Shown here in pieces: positions 27,838-36,667 of a DNA stretch of 64,000 bases (positions are counted from its first letter, which is position 1; each line of letters opens with the position of its first letter). The translations under genes were made by a program, and so were the position numbers. This DNA is from Lachnospiraceae bacterium. Its GTDB lineage: Bacteria > Bacillota > Clostridia > Lachnospirales > Lachnospiraceae. Location of the stretch: NCBI GenBank assembly GCA_017615545.1, contig JAFZZY010000033.1, positions 1-64,000 of the forward strand. Direction: 5' to 3'. The notes under the pieces are model-generated. The model had not been told where the DNA came from and made no database searches. It saw nothing but the letters and a program-made list of their open reading frames with translations.

Positions 27838-29959
27838 GGATTTGAGTCCGTTTGAACCAAATGGGACCGAGAGACAGAATGAAGCGATCCTGCATAAGGA
27901 TGGGCCGCTTCTGGTCCTCGCGGGTCCCGGCGCCGGAAAGACGTTTGTCATTACACGGCGTGTGCAGGCTTTGATCGAGCACTGGGGTGTCGATCCTTCC
28001 GGCATATTGGTGATCACGTTTACCAACGCCGCCGCAGATGAAATGCGGCGGCGATTTTCTACATTATGTCCGGGTCGGGGAGAGGACGTTCGCTTCGGAA
28101 CGTTCCACTCGGTGTTCTTTTACATACTTAGAAATGCTTACGGTTTCCGCGCGGAGCAGATCCTGCGGGAAGGCAAGCGGCGCGAGATCTTTCGGGAGAT
28201 CCTCGGCTCGATTTCGTACGAGGTGCAAGATCCGACCGAGTTCTTCATGACGCTGGCGAACGGCATTGGCCGGGCGAAAGAATATCTGGCGTTTGACGGG
28301 CGTTTCGGCCCGGATGGGAAGGAGAGGATCCCGAACCTGAAGGAGTTTCATGTGGCGGGCTGTCCGGACACGGTGTTCCGCACGTTTTTCGAACGATACC
28401 AGGCGCGGATGAAGGAGGAGAACCTCATCGATTTCGACGATATGTGCGTGCTGTGCTACGAGCTCCTGAGGGAGCGCCCGGACATTTTGGCGCATTGGCA
28501 GGAGAGGTTCCGTTACCTGCTCGTCGACGAGATGCAGGACACGAACCGCCTGCAGTATGAGGTCCTGTGCATGCTGACGGAGAAGCACCGGAACCTGATG
28601 ATGGTGGGAGACGACGACCAGAGCATTTACCGCTTCCGCGGCGCACGCCCGGACATCATGCTCGGTTTCAAGAATGAGTTTCCCGATGGGAAGATCATTG
28701 TCCTGGATTATAATTTCCGAAGCGTTCCGGAGATCATCAAGGCTTCACAGCTGCTTATCTCGCATAACGTGAAGCGCTATGCGAAGGACATCAAGGCTTC
28801 GCGCAAACTGAGCGACGCTGCGATCAGCGGGTCCGGCGAGGACAATGCGATCTCGGTGCTGGCGTTCGATGACCAGACGCAGGAGCGGGAGTTTCTGCTG
28901 AAGGAGATACGGAAACTCAGGGACGCCGGTGTGCCGTATAAGGAGATGGCGGTCCTGTACCGGACGAACGTGCTGGCTTCGCCCATCACTGAAAGTATGA
29001 TGCGGGCGGACATACCGTATCATGTTCGGGATACCTATCCCAGACTTTATGACCACTGGATCACACGAGATGTGTTTACTTATGTGCGGCTGGCGAACCA
29101 ATACCGGCTGGATGGCTCGATGCGTCGTGCCATGTTTTTGCAGATCATGAACCGGCCGAAGCGATACATTCGCCGCGATGTCCTGACTTCACAGGATGTG
29201 ACCTTTGAAGGCTTGAAGGAAAGGGCGGCGTCCTATCCCTACATGCAACCGTACCTGCGGGACATGGAGCGGGATCTGGCGATGCTCGGCGGCGACCGCA
29301 ACCGAGAGGCGATGACGCCGTATGCGGCGGTCCACTATATCGCGAATATGATCGGTTACAAGGCCTATCTTGAGGAGCAGGCGCGCGAGCGAGGGCTGGA
29401 GACGGAGGCCTATACCGATGTGTTGAATGAGTTGCTGGAGGCAGCCAAACCGTTTGAGACCTTCGGCGAATGGAACGACCATATCGAGGCGCTTAGGCAG
29501 GCGGCCGAGGCGGAGAAAAAACGCCATGAAGAGGAGAAGCAGGAGAGCGTCTCCCTGATGACGTTTCACGGGGCGAAGGGCCTGGAGTTTCAGGCGGTTT
29601 TCGTGATCGATGCCGTGGAGGGCGTTACACCTTATGTGAAGAGCGAGACGGAGGACGAACTCGAAGAAGAGCGGCGCATGTTCTACGTCGCGATCACGCG
29701 GGCGAAAGACCGGCTCTACCTGTTATGGCCGAAGAAACGCTATGGAAAGAAGCAGAAGAAGTCCCGTTATCTGGATGAGACCATCGTGCTTAATGAACGC
29801 CTTTCGGCAGGGCAGAAAGTCATTCACCGAACCTATGGCGAGGGAACGATCCTGACGGTCGACGGCGACAAGATAAGGATCGCATTTGCCGCGCCGAAGA
29901 AAGAACTCTCGCTGAGCATCAAGTTTTGCATGGAAAACGAACTCCTGCAATTCCCTTGA
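27821..29959 (+). CDS. pcrA: UvrD/PcrA-type DNA helicase
   Basis: Predicted 712-aa SF1A helicase acting in DNA repair. Motifs in order: Walker A GPGAGKTFVITRR, Ia TFTNAAADEMRRR, II VDEMQDTN, III GDDDQSIYRFRGA, IV YNFRS, V TFHGAKGLEFQ, VI YVAITRAKDRLYL, and a C-terminal Tudor-like end. ATG 27821 overlaps the previous gene but has no good ribosome site; TTG 27842 follows AGGGAGG (27824-27830) at 11 nt and is an equally likely start. Slightly shorter than typical PcrA (about 730-750). Symbol given by family; UvrD/PcrA cannot be told apart here. Confidence 0.93.
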   Translation: MREVIKDLSPFEPNGTERQNEAILHKDGPLLVLAGPGAGKTFVITRRVQALIEHWGVDPSGILVITFTNAAADEMRRRFSTLCPGRGEDVRFGTFHSVFFYILRNAYGFRAEQILREGKRREIFREILGSISYEVQDPTEFFMTLANGIGRAKEYLAFDGRFGPDGKERIPNLKEFHVAGCPDTVFRTFFERYQARMKEENLIDFDDMCVLCYELLRERPDILAHWQERFRYLLVDEMQDTNRLQYEVLCMLTEKHRNLMMVGDDDQSIYRFRGARPDIMLGFKNEFPDGKIIVLDYNFRSVPEIIKASQLLISHNVKRYAKDIKASRKLSDAAISGSGEDNAISVLAFDDQTQEREFLLKEIRKLRDAGVPYKEMAVLYRTNVLASPITESMMRADIPYHVRDTYPRLYDHWITRDVFTYVRLANQYRLDGSMRRAMFLQIMNRPKRYIRRDVLTSQDVTFEGLKERAASYPYMQPYLRDMERDLAMLGGDRNREAMTPYAAVHYIANMIGYKAYLEEQARERGLETEAYTDVLNELLEAAKPFETFGEWNDHIEALRQAAEAEKKRHEEEKQESVSLMTFHGAKGLEFQAVFVIDAVEGVTPYVKSETEDELEEERRMFYVAITRAKDRLYLLWPKKRYGKKQKKSRYLDETIVLNERLSAGQKVIHRTYGEGTILTVDGDKIRIAFAAPKKELSLSIKFCMENELLQFP

Positions 29960-29984
29960 CTTTTTCCCCGGTTCATGGCATGAT
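29956..29984 (+). promoter_or_regulatory. Possible promoter of nadBC
   Basis: TTGACT (29956-29961), 17 bp, CATGAT (29979-29984). The -35 overlaps the helicase stop codon. The -10 is weak (4 of 6). Confidence 0.45.
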
Positions 29985-30033
29985 AGCGTTAACCATGAAG
30001 CATTGGATTTTGCCGAAAGGTGAGGTGGTTGGA

Positions 30034-31395
30034 ATGAATACGAAGACCAAACTTAAGAAACACTATGATGTCATCGTGGTCGGCACCGGAGCAGCCGGAT
30101 GTTTTTTCGCACTGTCCTGTCCGCAGGAATTCTCCGTGTTGATGATCACTAAAGATAAAATGGAGAACAGCGACTCTTATCTGGCGCAGGGCGGCATTTG
30201 CGTGCTGCAGACGCCGGATGATTTCGACTGCTATTATGAGGATACCATGCGTGCGGGTCACTACGAGAACCGCCCTGAGTCGGTGCGCGTCATGATCCAG
30301 GATTCCCCGGAGATCATGAAGGAGATCATCGATTACGGCGTATCCTTCGATAAGAACGCGGACGGAGAGTACGATTACACACGCGAGGGCGCACACACCA
30401 TTAACCGCATCCTGCACCACACGGATGAGACCGGTAAGGAGATCACGCAAACGCTGATCGACCGCGTGCGCGAGCGTAAGAACATCACCGTTTTGGAATA
30501 TGAGAATATGATCGACTGGCTGGTTCGTGACAATGTCTGCTATGGCGTGGTCACGGAGACCATGGACGATGTGTCCGCCCGTCGGACATTTACCGCGGGA
30601 TCGGTCGTGCTGGCGACCGGAGGCATCGGCGGCCTGTTCAAACACACGACGAATTTCCACCATGTGTCGGGCGACAGCTTTGCATTGGCCTTAAAGTATA
30701 ATGTCGAGCTGGAGAACATCCACTATATCCAGATCCACCCGACGACCTTGTATTCGAATAAGATTGGACGGAGATTCCTGATCTCCGAATCGGTGCGCGG
30801 CGAGGGCGCGATCCTGCTGAATGAGGCGGGGGAGCGTTTCGTCGACGAACTCCTGCCGCGCGATGTGGTGGCGGAAGCCATACGCCTGGAGATGATCAAA
30901 TCGAAGACCGATCATGTCTACATCACCATGCCGAATATGACGAGCGAGGAGTGCGAAAAGCGCTTCCCGAACATATACAAAGCCTGCCTGGACGAAGGTT
31001 ACGACCTGTGTAAGGATCGCGTGCCCGTCACGCCCTCGCAGCACTACCTGATGGGCGGAATCCGCGCGTCAATCTGCGGCGAGACTTCGATGGCGAACCT
31101 GTATGCCATCGGTGAGACGGCCTGCAACGGCGTGCATGGCGCGAACCGCCTCGCGAGCAATTCACTGCTTGAGAGCCTGGTATTTGCGAAGCACACGGCG
31201 CAACTGATCGCCGAGAAAAAGAAGGAGAAGCTCGACGCGAAGCGGTACACCGGCACGAGACTGGCCAATGCGGTCGACCTCAGCCTGTACCCGCCGCGTG
31301 ACGTGCGCCGCAAAGAGAAAAAGAAGATCATCATGGACGAGATCCGCAGAAAGGACGAAGAATTCTATGTTAAATGGTGTAACAATGAAGGTTAA
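30034..31395 (+). CDS. nadB: L-aspartate oxidase
   Basis: Predicted 453-aa flavoenzyme that oxidises L-aspartate to iminoaspartate, the first step of de novo NAD synthesis. The FAD-binding VVGTGAAGCFFAL is near residues 16-28; SYLAQGGIC, GAHTINRILHHTDETGKEI and the late NGVHGANRLASNSLLE segment are characteristic of the family. ATG 30034 has AAGGTGAGGTGG upstream; longer readings toward 29926 lack a site. A shorter C-terminal domain than the E. coli enzyme (540 aa) is usual in Clostridia. nadC overlaps its end. No nadA is in the window. Confidence 0.95.
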   Translation: MNTKTKLKKHYDVIVVGTGAAGCFFALSCPQEFSVLMITKDKMENSDSYLAQGGICVLQTPDDFDCYYEDTMRAGHYENRPESVRVMIQDSPEIMKEIIDYGVSFDKNADGEYDYTREGAHTINRILHHTDETGKEITQTLIDRVRERKNITVLEYENMIDWLVRDNVCYGVVTETMDDVSARRTFTAGSVVLATGGIGGLFKHTTNFHHVSGDSFALALKYNVELENIHYIQIHPTTLYSNKIGRRFLISESVRGEGAILLNEAGERFVDELLPRDVVAEAIRLEMIKSKTDHVYITMPNMTSEECEKRFPNIYKACLDEGYDLCKDRVPVTPSQHYLMGGIRASICGETSMANLYAIGETACNGVHGANRLASNSLLESLVFAKHTAQLIAEKKKEKLDAKRYTGTRLANAVDLSLYPPRDVRRKEKKKIIMDEIRRKDEEFYVKWCNNEG

Positions 31396-32224
31396 TGTCG
31401 ACCAATACATTTTGAACGCGCTGAAGGAAGACATCACGAGTGAGGATGTTTCCACGAACGCGGTCATGCCCGAGGCGTGCCCCGGCCGCGCGGATTTGAT
31501 CTGCAAGCAGGACGGTATCCTCTGCGGACTGGATGTGTTCGTCCGCACTTTTGAGATGTTGGATCCGAACGCGCATTTCGAGACTACATTTAAGGATGGC
31601 GATTTCGTCACGAATAAGACGCTGATCGGTGTGATCTACGGCGATATCCGCGCCCTGCTTTCGGGCGAGCGCACGGCCCTGAACTACATGCAGCGCATGA
31701 GCGGCATTGCCACCTACACCCATGAATACGTCGAGGAACTGAAAGGTTTCAAGACGAAGCTGCTCGACACCCGCAAGACGACGCCGAACATGCGTCCCTT
31801 CGAGAAGTATGCCGTTCGCGTTGGCGGCGGCTGCAATCACCGTTACAACCTGTCCGACGGTATCCTGCTGAAGGATAATCATATCGGAGCCGCAGGCTCC
31901 ATCACCGCAGCAATCGAGCGCGCGAGAGAGTATGCACCCTTCGTCCGCAAGATCGAGATCGAGGTCGAGGACCTCGCCGGCGTAGCTGAGGCCCTGAAGG
32001 CCGGCGCCGACATCATCATGCTTGACAACATGGACGACGCGACCATGATCGAAGCCGTTCGCATGATCGACGGCCGCGCCGTGACCGAATGCTCGGGCAA
32101 TGTAACCAAAGAACGCCTGAAGCGCATCGCACAGATCGGAGTCGACTACGTATCCTCCGGAGCCCTCACACACTCCGCGCCGATCATGGATCTCTCCCTC
32201 AAAAACCTGCGCCCCCTGAACTAA
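31367..32224 (+). CDS. nadC: Nicotinate-nucleotide pyrophosphorylase (carboxylating)
   Basis: Predicted 285-aa enzyme (279 aa from the alternative ATG 31385) that turns quinolinate and PRPP into nicotinate mononucleotide. Family motifs: EDITSEDVSTNAV, LSGERTALNYMQRMSGIAT, DTRKTTPNMRPFEKYAVRVG, GGCNHRYNLSDGILLKDNH, and the barrel end VDYVSSGALTHSAP. ATG 31367 is preferred because AAGGA lies 11 nt upstream, while 31385 has no clear site; either overlaps nadB. A terminator that is also the outer arm of a large palindrome follows. Confidence 0.94.
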   Translation: MLNGVTMKVNVDQYILNALKEDITSEDVSTNAVMPEACPGRADLICKQDGILCGLDVFVRTFEMLDPNAHFETTFKDGDFVTNKTLIGVIYGDIRALLSGERTALNYMQRMSGIATYTHEYVEELKGFKTKLLDTRKTTPNMRPFEKYAVRVGGGCNHRYNLSDGILLKDNHIGAAGSITAAIERAREYAPFVRKIEIEVEDLAGVAEALKAGADIIMLDNMDDATMIEAVRMIDGRAVTECSGNVTKERLKRIAQIGVDYVSSGALTHSAPIMDLSLKNLRPLN

Positions 32225-32230
32225 ACACAA

Positions 32231-32270
32231 CCCGCCCGGACACGCCCCCAAAGGCCCCGGGCGGATTTTT
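32231..32270 (+). terminator. Terminator of nadBC
   Basis: CCGCCCGG (32232-32239) pairs with CCGGGCGG (32257-32264), followed by ATTTTTAT. A near mirror copy of this stem closes the palindrome at 32595-32622. Confidence 0.85.
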
Positions 32271-32622
32271 ATGCCCTCTATCCCGTTTCCGAGGGGCGGC
32301 CGTCGCATGCGATCACCGGCGGGAAGTTCACTGCGCTGTGAGGATCGCGCTGCAGATTTATTCAAAATCTGCAGCTTGTTTCGCTCGGCTCGGCACCGGA
32401 TCTTACGGGTCCCGCTTCGAACTGCGGCTTTCTCTTGATGAGAAAGTCCTCGTCTCGCGCGAAAATCGGTCTCGGAGACCCGATTTTCGCCCTTGATCCG
32501 GTACCTCACTCGCGAGATCCTCTACAGCTCGATCAATACCCACCTTGTGATCGCGTGCCTCCGGCCAACTCTTGGAAACCCTCACACCGCCCGCCCCGGA
32601 GCCTTGGGGGCATGCCCGGGCT
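32231..32622. repeat. Large imperfect palindrome A (about 390 bp)
   Basis: The left arm reads again, inverted, in the right arm in constant register: 32235-32262 with 32595-32620, TTTCCGAGG near 32286 with CTTGGAAA near 32571, GCGATCAC 32309-32316 with GTGATCGC 32547-32554, GCGCTGTGAGGATC 32333-32346 with 32516-32530, CACCGGATC 32394-32402 with GATCCGGTA 32495-32503. Each arm carries its own extra hairpin: GCTGCAGATTT (from 32349) with AAATCTGCAGC, and GCGAAAATCGG (from 32459) with CCGATTTTCGC. The centre is CTTTCTC-5 nt-GAGAAAG (32428-32446). No credible gene lies inside. Confidence 0.8.
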
Positions 32623-32670
32623 ATACCAACAATGTAACAAATTCGGACGCCGCGCAGTTTTCAAAATAAT

Positions 32671-33058
32671 CCGGAGGTACCACGGATCGGCACCTCCGGG
32701 TTTTTCAGTGCGGCACCTGTTTCCGGCTTGGGATAACCGGATGCGATCGTAAGCTGGACATGTGAACGAGCACCTGAAAACCACGCGAATGAAAAGACGG
32801 AGCCGCGGCAAAATCCGTATATCCGCAAACGGATTTTGCGATCGCTGAGGGTGTTTTCGCGATAGGTGGGAACCTATCGCTATCAAGAAAACACCCGAAG
32901 TCGAATCGGGCCCGCGAGATCCGGCTTTGATATGAGCGTAATGGTTTTCACGCGTAGTGAACCTGACCGTCGACGATCGCATCCGGAAAAGGCGAGGCAG
33001 CCGGAAACAGGAGAGGAGAACAAAAAAAGACCCGGGGGTGCCGTGAGGTACCTCCGGG
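32671..33058. repeat. Large imperfect palindrome B (about 390 bp)
   Basis: Arms pair in register around 32864: CCGGAGGTACC 32671-32681 with GGTACCTCCGG 33047-33057, CCTGTTTCCGGC 32716-32727 with 33000-33011, CCGGATGCGATCGT 32737-32750 with 32973-32986, CTGAAAACCA 32774-32783 with 32942-32951. Internal hairpins: GCAAAATCCGT (32808) with ACGGATTTTGC (to 32839), and a nested one, GGGTGTTTTC (32849) with GAAAACACCC (to 32896) enclosing GCGATAGGT/ACCTATCGC. Each outer end contains a terminator-like stem with a T-run. No credible gene lies inside. Confidence 0.8.
33021..33058 (-). terminator. Terminator of the ychF-DUF1292 operon
   Basis: On the minus strand a GC-rich stem (ACCCGGAGG with CCCCCGGGT) is followed by CTTTTTTTG. 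It is also the right outer arm of palindrome B. Confidence 0.8.
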
Positions 33059-33075
33059 TTGAAATATGTGCGCGG

Positions 33076-33474
33076 TTATTCCGGCAGTTCGTCGAAGTCG
33101 TTGTCGTCGAGGATCTCGTCGATGCGGTCGAGCGCTTCTTCGTAGAGTTCTTCGTCGTCAATCGGGTCGATGTCGAAGTTGCCGTTTTCGTATTCGGTGT
33201 AGAAGTACGGGATGATGCTGTCATCGTACTCACCGTCCTGCGGCGACAGCGCTACGATATCGTGGCCGTGCAGGGTGAAGTAGAAACAAACCTGGCAGGG
33301 GATCGTAGTTCCGTCCTCGTCCTCGAGGTCGATGATGTAATCACCGTCGGGCTCGTAGTAGTCGTACTCCTCCTCGTCGAAATCATCGAGAATGCTGAAT
33401 TCATCCTCAGGGATCTCGATATCATTGTCCGCGTTCTGTGAAAACAACTCGTCATCTTTATCAAAAGTGTTCAT
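33076..33474 (-). CDS. DUF1292 (YrzB-like) acidic protein
   Basis: Predicted 132-aa very acidic cytoplasmic protein. The DUF1292 core is visible in the middle: DGDYIIDLEDEDGTTIPCQVCFYFTLHGHDIVALSP, followed by an acidic segment ending FDELPE. Function of the family is unknown. AAGGAGG lies before ATG. It follows ychF by 11 bp and should be cotranscribed with it. Confidence 0.88.
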   Translation of the reverse strand: MNTFDKDDELFSQNADNDIEIPEDEFSILDDFDEEEYDYYEPDGDYIIDLEDEDGTTIPCQVCFYFTLHGHDIVALSPQDGEYDDSIIPYFYTEYENGNFDIDPIDDEELYEEALDRIDEILDDNDFDELPE

Positions 33475-33485
33475 AAGTAACCTCC

Positions 33486-34583
33486 TTATACGTTAAAGCG
33501 GAAGAGGATGACATCGCCGTCCTGAACGACGTAGTCCTTACCTTCCAAACGGACCAGACCTTTTTCCTTTGCGGCGTTGTAGGTCTTGCAGTCCAACAGG
33601 TCCTGATAGTTAACGACCTCGGCACGGATGAAACCACGCTCGAAATCGGAGTGGATCTTGCCGGCCGCCTGCGGAGCCTTCGTTCCGCGGGTAATGGTCC
33701 ATGCGCGGGTCTCGGTCGGGCCTGCGGTCAGGTAACTGATGAGTCCGAGCAGATCGTAGCTCGCAGCGATCAGTTTCTCCAGACCGGACTCGGACAGTCC
33801 GAGCTCCTCCAAAAACATCTTCTTTTCTTCGTCATCGAGCTCGGCGATCTCCTGTTCGATCTGAGCGCAGATGACAAATACGCTGCTGCCGGTAGCCTTC
33901 GCGATCTCGCGAACCTTCGCTACGTACGGGTTGGAAGCACCGTCATCGGCCAATGCACTTTCATCAACATTTGCCGCGTAGATGACCTTCTTGCCGGTCA
34001 GCATGTTCAGGGAAGCGAAGAGAGCGGCTTCGTCCTCATCGGCCGGGGCCAATGTGATCGCCATGTTGCCGCCTTCCAGATGCTCCTTCAGCTTCTTCAG
34101 ACTCTCAAGTTCCTTCGCGAGGGACTTATTGCCCATGACGCTCTTACCGGTCTTGGAAATGCGGCGCTCCAGAACTTCCAGATCCGCAAAGATCAGTTCG
34201 AGGTTGATGGTCTCGATGTCACGCGCAGGATCGACGCTGCCTTCCACATGGATGACATTTGTGTCGTCGAAGCAACGGACAACGTGAACGATCGCATCGA
34301 CCTCACGGATATTGGCCAGGAACTGGTTGCCCAGGCCTTCACCCTTCGATGCACCGCGCACCAGGCCGGCGATGTCGACGAACTCGACAACGGCGGGCGT
34401 GATCTTCGCAGAGTCGTAGAGGGCAGCAAGCTGGCCCAGACGAGGATCCGGAACGGGAACGATGCCGACGTTCGGATCGATCGTGCAGAAAGGATAGTTC
34501 GCGCTTTCTGCGCCTGCTTTTGTAAGTGAATTAAACAAAGTACTCTTGCCGACATTCGGCAAACCGACGATTCCTAATTTCAT
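33486..34583 (-). CDS. ychF: Redox-regulated ATPase/GTPase YchF (Obg-like)
   Basis: Predicted 365-aa ribosome-associated P-loop NTPase of normal length. G1 is [11 protein letters not shown] at the start, the G3 area [28 protein letters not shown] is complete, a helical insertion follows, and the C-terminal TGS domain ends in the typical [18 protein letters not shown] at 34583 has AAAGGAG upstream; upstream in-frame extension is non-coding. A -10 TATAAT on the minus strand lies 45 bp upstream. Confidence 0.97.
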   Translation of the reverse strand: MKLGIVGLPNVGKSTLFNSLTKAGAESANYPFCTIDPNVGIVPVPDPRLGQLAALYDSAKITPAVVEFVDIAGLVRGASKGEGLGNQFLANIREVDAIVHVVRCFDDTNVIHVEGSVDPARDIETINLELIFADLEVLERRISKTGKSVMGNKSLAKELESLKKLKEHLEGGNMAITLAPADEDEAALFASLNMLTGKKVIYAANVDESALADDGASNPYVAKVREIAKATGSSVFVICAQIEQEIAELDDEEKKMFLEELGLSESGLEKLIAASYDLLGLISYLTAGPTETRAWTITRGTKAPQAAGKIHSDFERGFIRAEVVNYQDLLDCKTYNAAKEKGLVRLEGKDYVVQDGDVILFRFNV

Positions 34584-34628
34584 GATCTGATAAACTCCTT
34601 TAAACTGACGCTGTGGCGCGTCCGCCTT

Positions 34629-34658
34629 ATTATAGCATAAAGAAAGAAGAAAGTACAA
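34629..34658 (-). promoter_or_regulatory. Promoter of ychF
   Basis: On the minus strand TTGTAC (34653-34658), 18 bp, TATAAT (34629-34634). Confidence 0.65.
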
Positions 34659-34667
34659 CAATAATCC

Positions 34668-34696
34668 TTGAAGATTTGGGCGTTCTTTGATAAAAT
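34668..34696 (+). promoter_or_regulatory. Promoter of lgt
   Basis: TTGAAG (34668-34673), 17 bp, TAAAAT (34691-34696), back to back with the ychF promoter. Confidence 0.65.
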
Positions 34697-34744
34697 GTGA
34701 AAGACGGTGTTGACAGTATGACACCGGATGAAGGAGATTGGAAC

Positions 34745-35752
34745 ATGACGGACGTCAGTTTTCCCCATCTTGGGATAAATATCGATCATTTGCCGCAAGG
34801 GTTTAACATCTTCGGCGTGGAGATACGTTTGTATGCGATCATGATCATGATCGGACTGGGCGCGGGTTTTTTCGTGGCGAAGCATTTGGGAACCATCGAG
34901 GGCGATGATCCGGAGGATTACTATGATTACATCATCTACGGTGTTCTGTTCGGCATCCTCGGTGCCCGCATTTACTACGTCGTATTTGAATTTGGCTACT
35001 ATAAGGACCATCTTTTGGAGATCCTGAACCTGCGTCAGGGCGGTCTGGCGATCTACGGCGGAGCGATCGCAGCGGTCGTTACGATGCTTATCTTCGCAAA
35101 GATCAAGAAACGCCGTTTTCTCCAAATGGTGGACATGGGCGTGATCGGTCTGATCCTGGGCCAGGCGATCGGCCGTTGGGGCAATTTCTTCAACTGCGAG
35201 GTGTTCGGCGGCGTATCGGACGGCCTGTTCGCTATGCGTCTCAACAACAACCTGGTGAATGCAGAGTACGTTACGATGCTCGCGAAGGACATGCAGGAGA
35301 AACTGCCGGAACTGGCCGGAACTTATACTCAGGTTGCTCCGACTTTCCTCTACGAATTCGCGTGGAACATGCTGGCGTTTACCTTCATGGTGCTGTATCG
35401 CAAACACAGAAAGTTTAAAGGAGAGCTGTTTGGCTTCTACCTTTTGTTATACGGGGCAGGCCGCTTCTGGATCGAGGGCATCCGCAGCGACCAGTTGAAG
35501 ATCGGTTCGACCGGCATCCCGGTTTCGCAGGCATTGTCCGCAGTGCTTTTCGTCGCCGGCTTAGCATTCATCATCGCAGGACATGTTCTGGTCGGAAAGA
35601 AGAAACTGTTCGTACCGCATGTGAACCTGACGGAAGAAGAACTGGCGAAGATCAAAAAAGAGCGTGCGGAGAAACTCGAAGCTGAGAAGCAGGCTCAGAA
35701 AACAAAGAAAGAAGATAAAGAGAAAGTTAAGCCCAAAGAGAAGCAGGAGTAA
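34745..35752 (+). CDS. lgt: Prolipoprotein diacylglyceryl transferase
   Basis: Predicted 335-aa integral membrane enzyme that adds diacylglycerol to the lipobox cysteine of lipoproteins. Seven helices can be traced; RQGGLAIYGG corresponds to the HGG motif (Tyr in place of His, as in many Firmicutes), the IGRWGNFFNCEVFGG motif is complete, and GRFWIEGIRSDQL carries the conserved late Arg. The C-terminal ~45 residues are an added highly charged Lys/Glu tail (KIKKERAEKLEAEKQ). ATG 34745 follows AAGGAGA at 8 nt. Several lipoproteins in this window would be its substrates. Confidence 0.96.
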   Translation: MTDVSFPHLGINIDHLPQGFNIFGVEIRLYAIMIMIGLGAGFFVAKHLGTIEGDDPEDYYDYIIYGVLFGILGARIYYVVFEFGYYKDHLLEILNLRQGGLAIYGGAIAAVVTMLIFAKIKKRRFLQMVDMGVIGLILGQAIGRWGNFFNCEVFGGVSDGLFAMRLNNNLVNAEYVTMLAKDMQEKLPELAGTYTQVAPTFLYEFAWNMLAFTFMVLYRKHRKFKGELFGFYLLLYGAGRFWIEGIRSDQLKIGSTGIPVSQALSAVLFVAGLAFIIAGHVLVGKKKLFVPHVNLTEEELAKIKKERAEKLEAEKQAQKTKKEDKEKVKPKEKQE

Positions 35753-35755
35753 AGA

Positions 35756-36529
35756 ATGATCACATCATCGGCCAATGCACAAATGAAATATATCTCGCTT
35801 CTGCAGCGGAAGGCATCTGCCCGCGAAAAGGATAAGTCTTTCGTGGTGGAGGGCGTCCGCCTGTTTTCGGAGGTACCGAAGAACCTTCTTCTGAAGACCT
35901 ACGTTTCGGAGAGGTTTCAGAAAGAGGAGATCGGCAAATACAAAGCGTTGTTCGACGGTGTGAGTTATGAGGTGGTCGCGGACCGTGTATTCGATGCCGC
36001 CTGCGATACGCAGACGCCGCAGGGCGTGCTGGCGATCGTGCGGATGCCGGAGGTATTTCCCGAGAAGAAAGGAAAGGCAGGGCTCTACCTGATCCTGGAC
36101 GGGATCGCGGATCCCGGAAACCTGGGAACGATCTTCCGCACGGCCGAGGCAGCCGGAGTGAGTGAGATCATAATGTCGGCCGAGACGGTCGACCTTTACA
36201 ACCCGAAGGTGGTGCGCTCGACGATGGGCTCCGTGTTCCGGATGCCGCACCGGAGATGCAGCGATCTGGTGGGCGAGATAAAGAAGATGCAGGACAGCGG
36301 GATCCGCTGTTATGCGACCTCACTGAAGGAAAGCGAGGACTACACGAAGGTATCGTACAAAGAGGCCACGGCGATCGTGATCGGAAACGAAGCGCATGGT
36401 GTGTCGGAGGCGGTTTTGGATGCCTGCAGACAGCATATCCGGATACCGATGGACGGTTCCATCGAGTCGCTGAACGCGGCGATCGCGAGTGCGGTCGTGC
36501 TGTTCGAGGCGGCCAGACAGAGAAGATAA
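35756..36529 (+). CDS. SpoU/TrmH-family RNA 2'-O-methyltransferase
   Basis: Predicted 257-aa enzyme. The N-terminal ~95 residues form the SpoU substrate-binding domain (SFVVEGVRLFSEVPK); the SPOUT domain has LDGIADPGNLGTIFRTAEAAG (motif 1), VIGNEAHGVS (motif 2) and IPMDGSIESLNAAIASAVVLFEA (motif 3), making the knotted SAM site. It is only 3 bp after lgt and thus in the same operon. rRNA or tRNA as the target cannot be decided. Confidence 0.93.
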   Translation: MITSSANAQMKYISLLQRKASAREKDKSFVVEGVRLFSEVPKNLLLKTYVSERFQKEEIGKYKALFDGVSYEVVADRVFDAACDTQTPQGVLAIVRMPEVFPEKKGKAGLYLILDGIADPGNLGTIFRTAEAAGVSEIIMSAETVDLYNPKVVRSTMGSVFRMPHRRCSDLVGEIKKMQDSGIRCYATSLKESEDYTKVSYKEATAIVIGNEAHGVSEAVLDACRQHIRIPMDGSIESLNAAIASAVVLFEAARQRR

Positions 36530-36533
36530 AAGA

Positions 36534-36576
36534 GCGGAGGTTCTCTCAAAAATGAGTAGGACCTCTGCATTATTTT
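36534..36576 (+). terminator. Terminator of the lgt operon
   Basis: GCGGAGGTTCT (36534) pairs with AGGACCTCTGC (to 36568), followed by ATTATTTT. Confidence 0.8.
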
Positions 36577-36638
36577 ACCCATAAAAGTGGCGACTGAGAG
36601 ACAAAATACCCGCCAAAAGGCCGAAAAAGTGGGGGGTG

Positions 36639-36667
36639 TTGACAAAGCATCGAAGTTGTGCTAAAAT
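36639..36667 (+). promoter_or_regulatory. Promoter of the SleB-type hydrolase gene
   Basis: TTGACA (36639-36644), 17 bp, TAAAAT (36662-36667). A 145-nt leader follows before the start codon. Confidence 0.85.

Noticed and set aside
32231..33058. Insertion sequence or MITE with a transposase
   Set aside because: No transposase frame and no clear target-site duplication; the symmetry covers whole elements rather than only the ends, and the ends serve as terminators.
33651..34529. 292-codon + strand frame opposite ychF
   Set aside because: ychF is complete and conserved on the other strand; the + frame has no family features.
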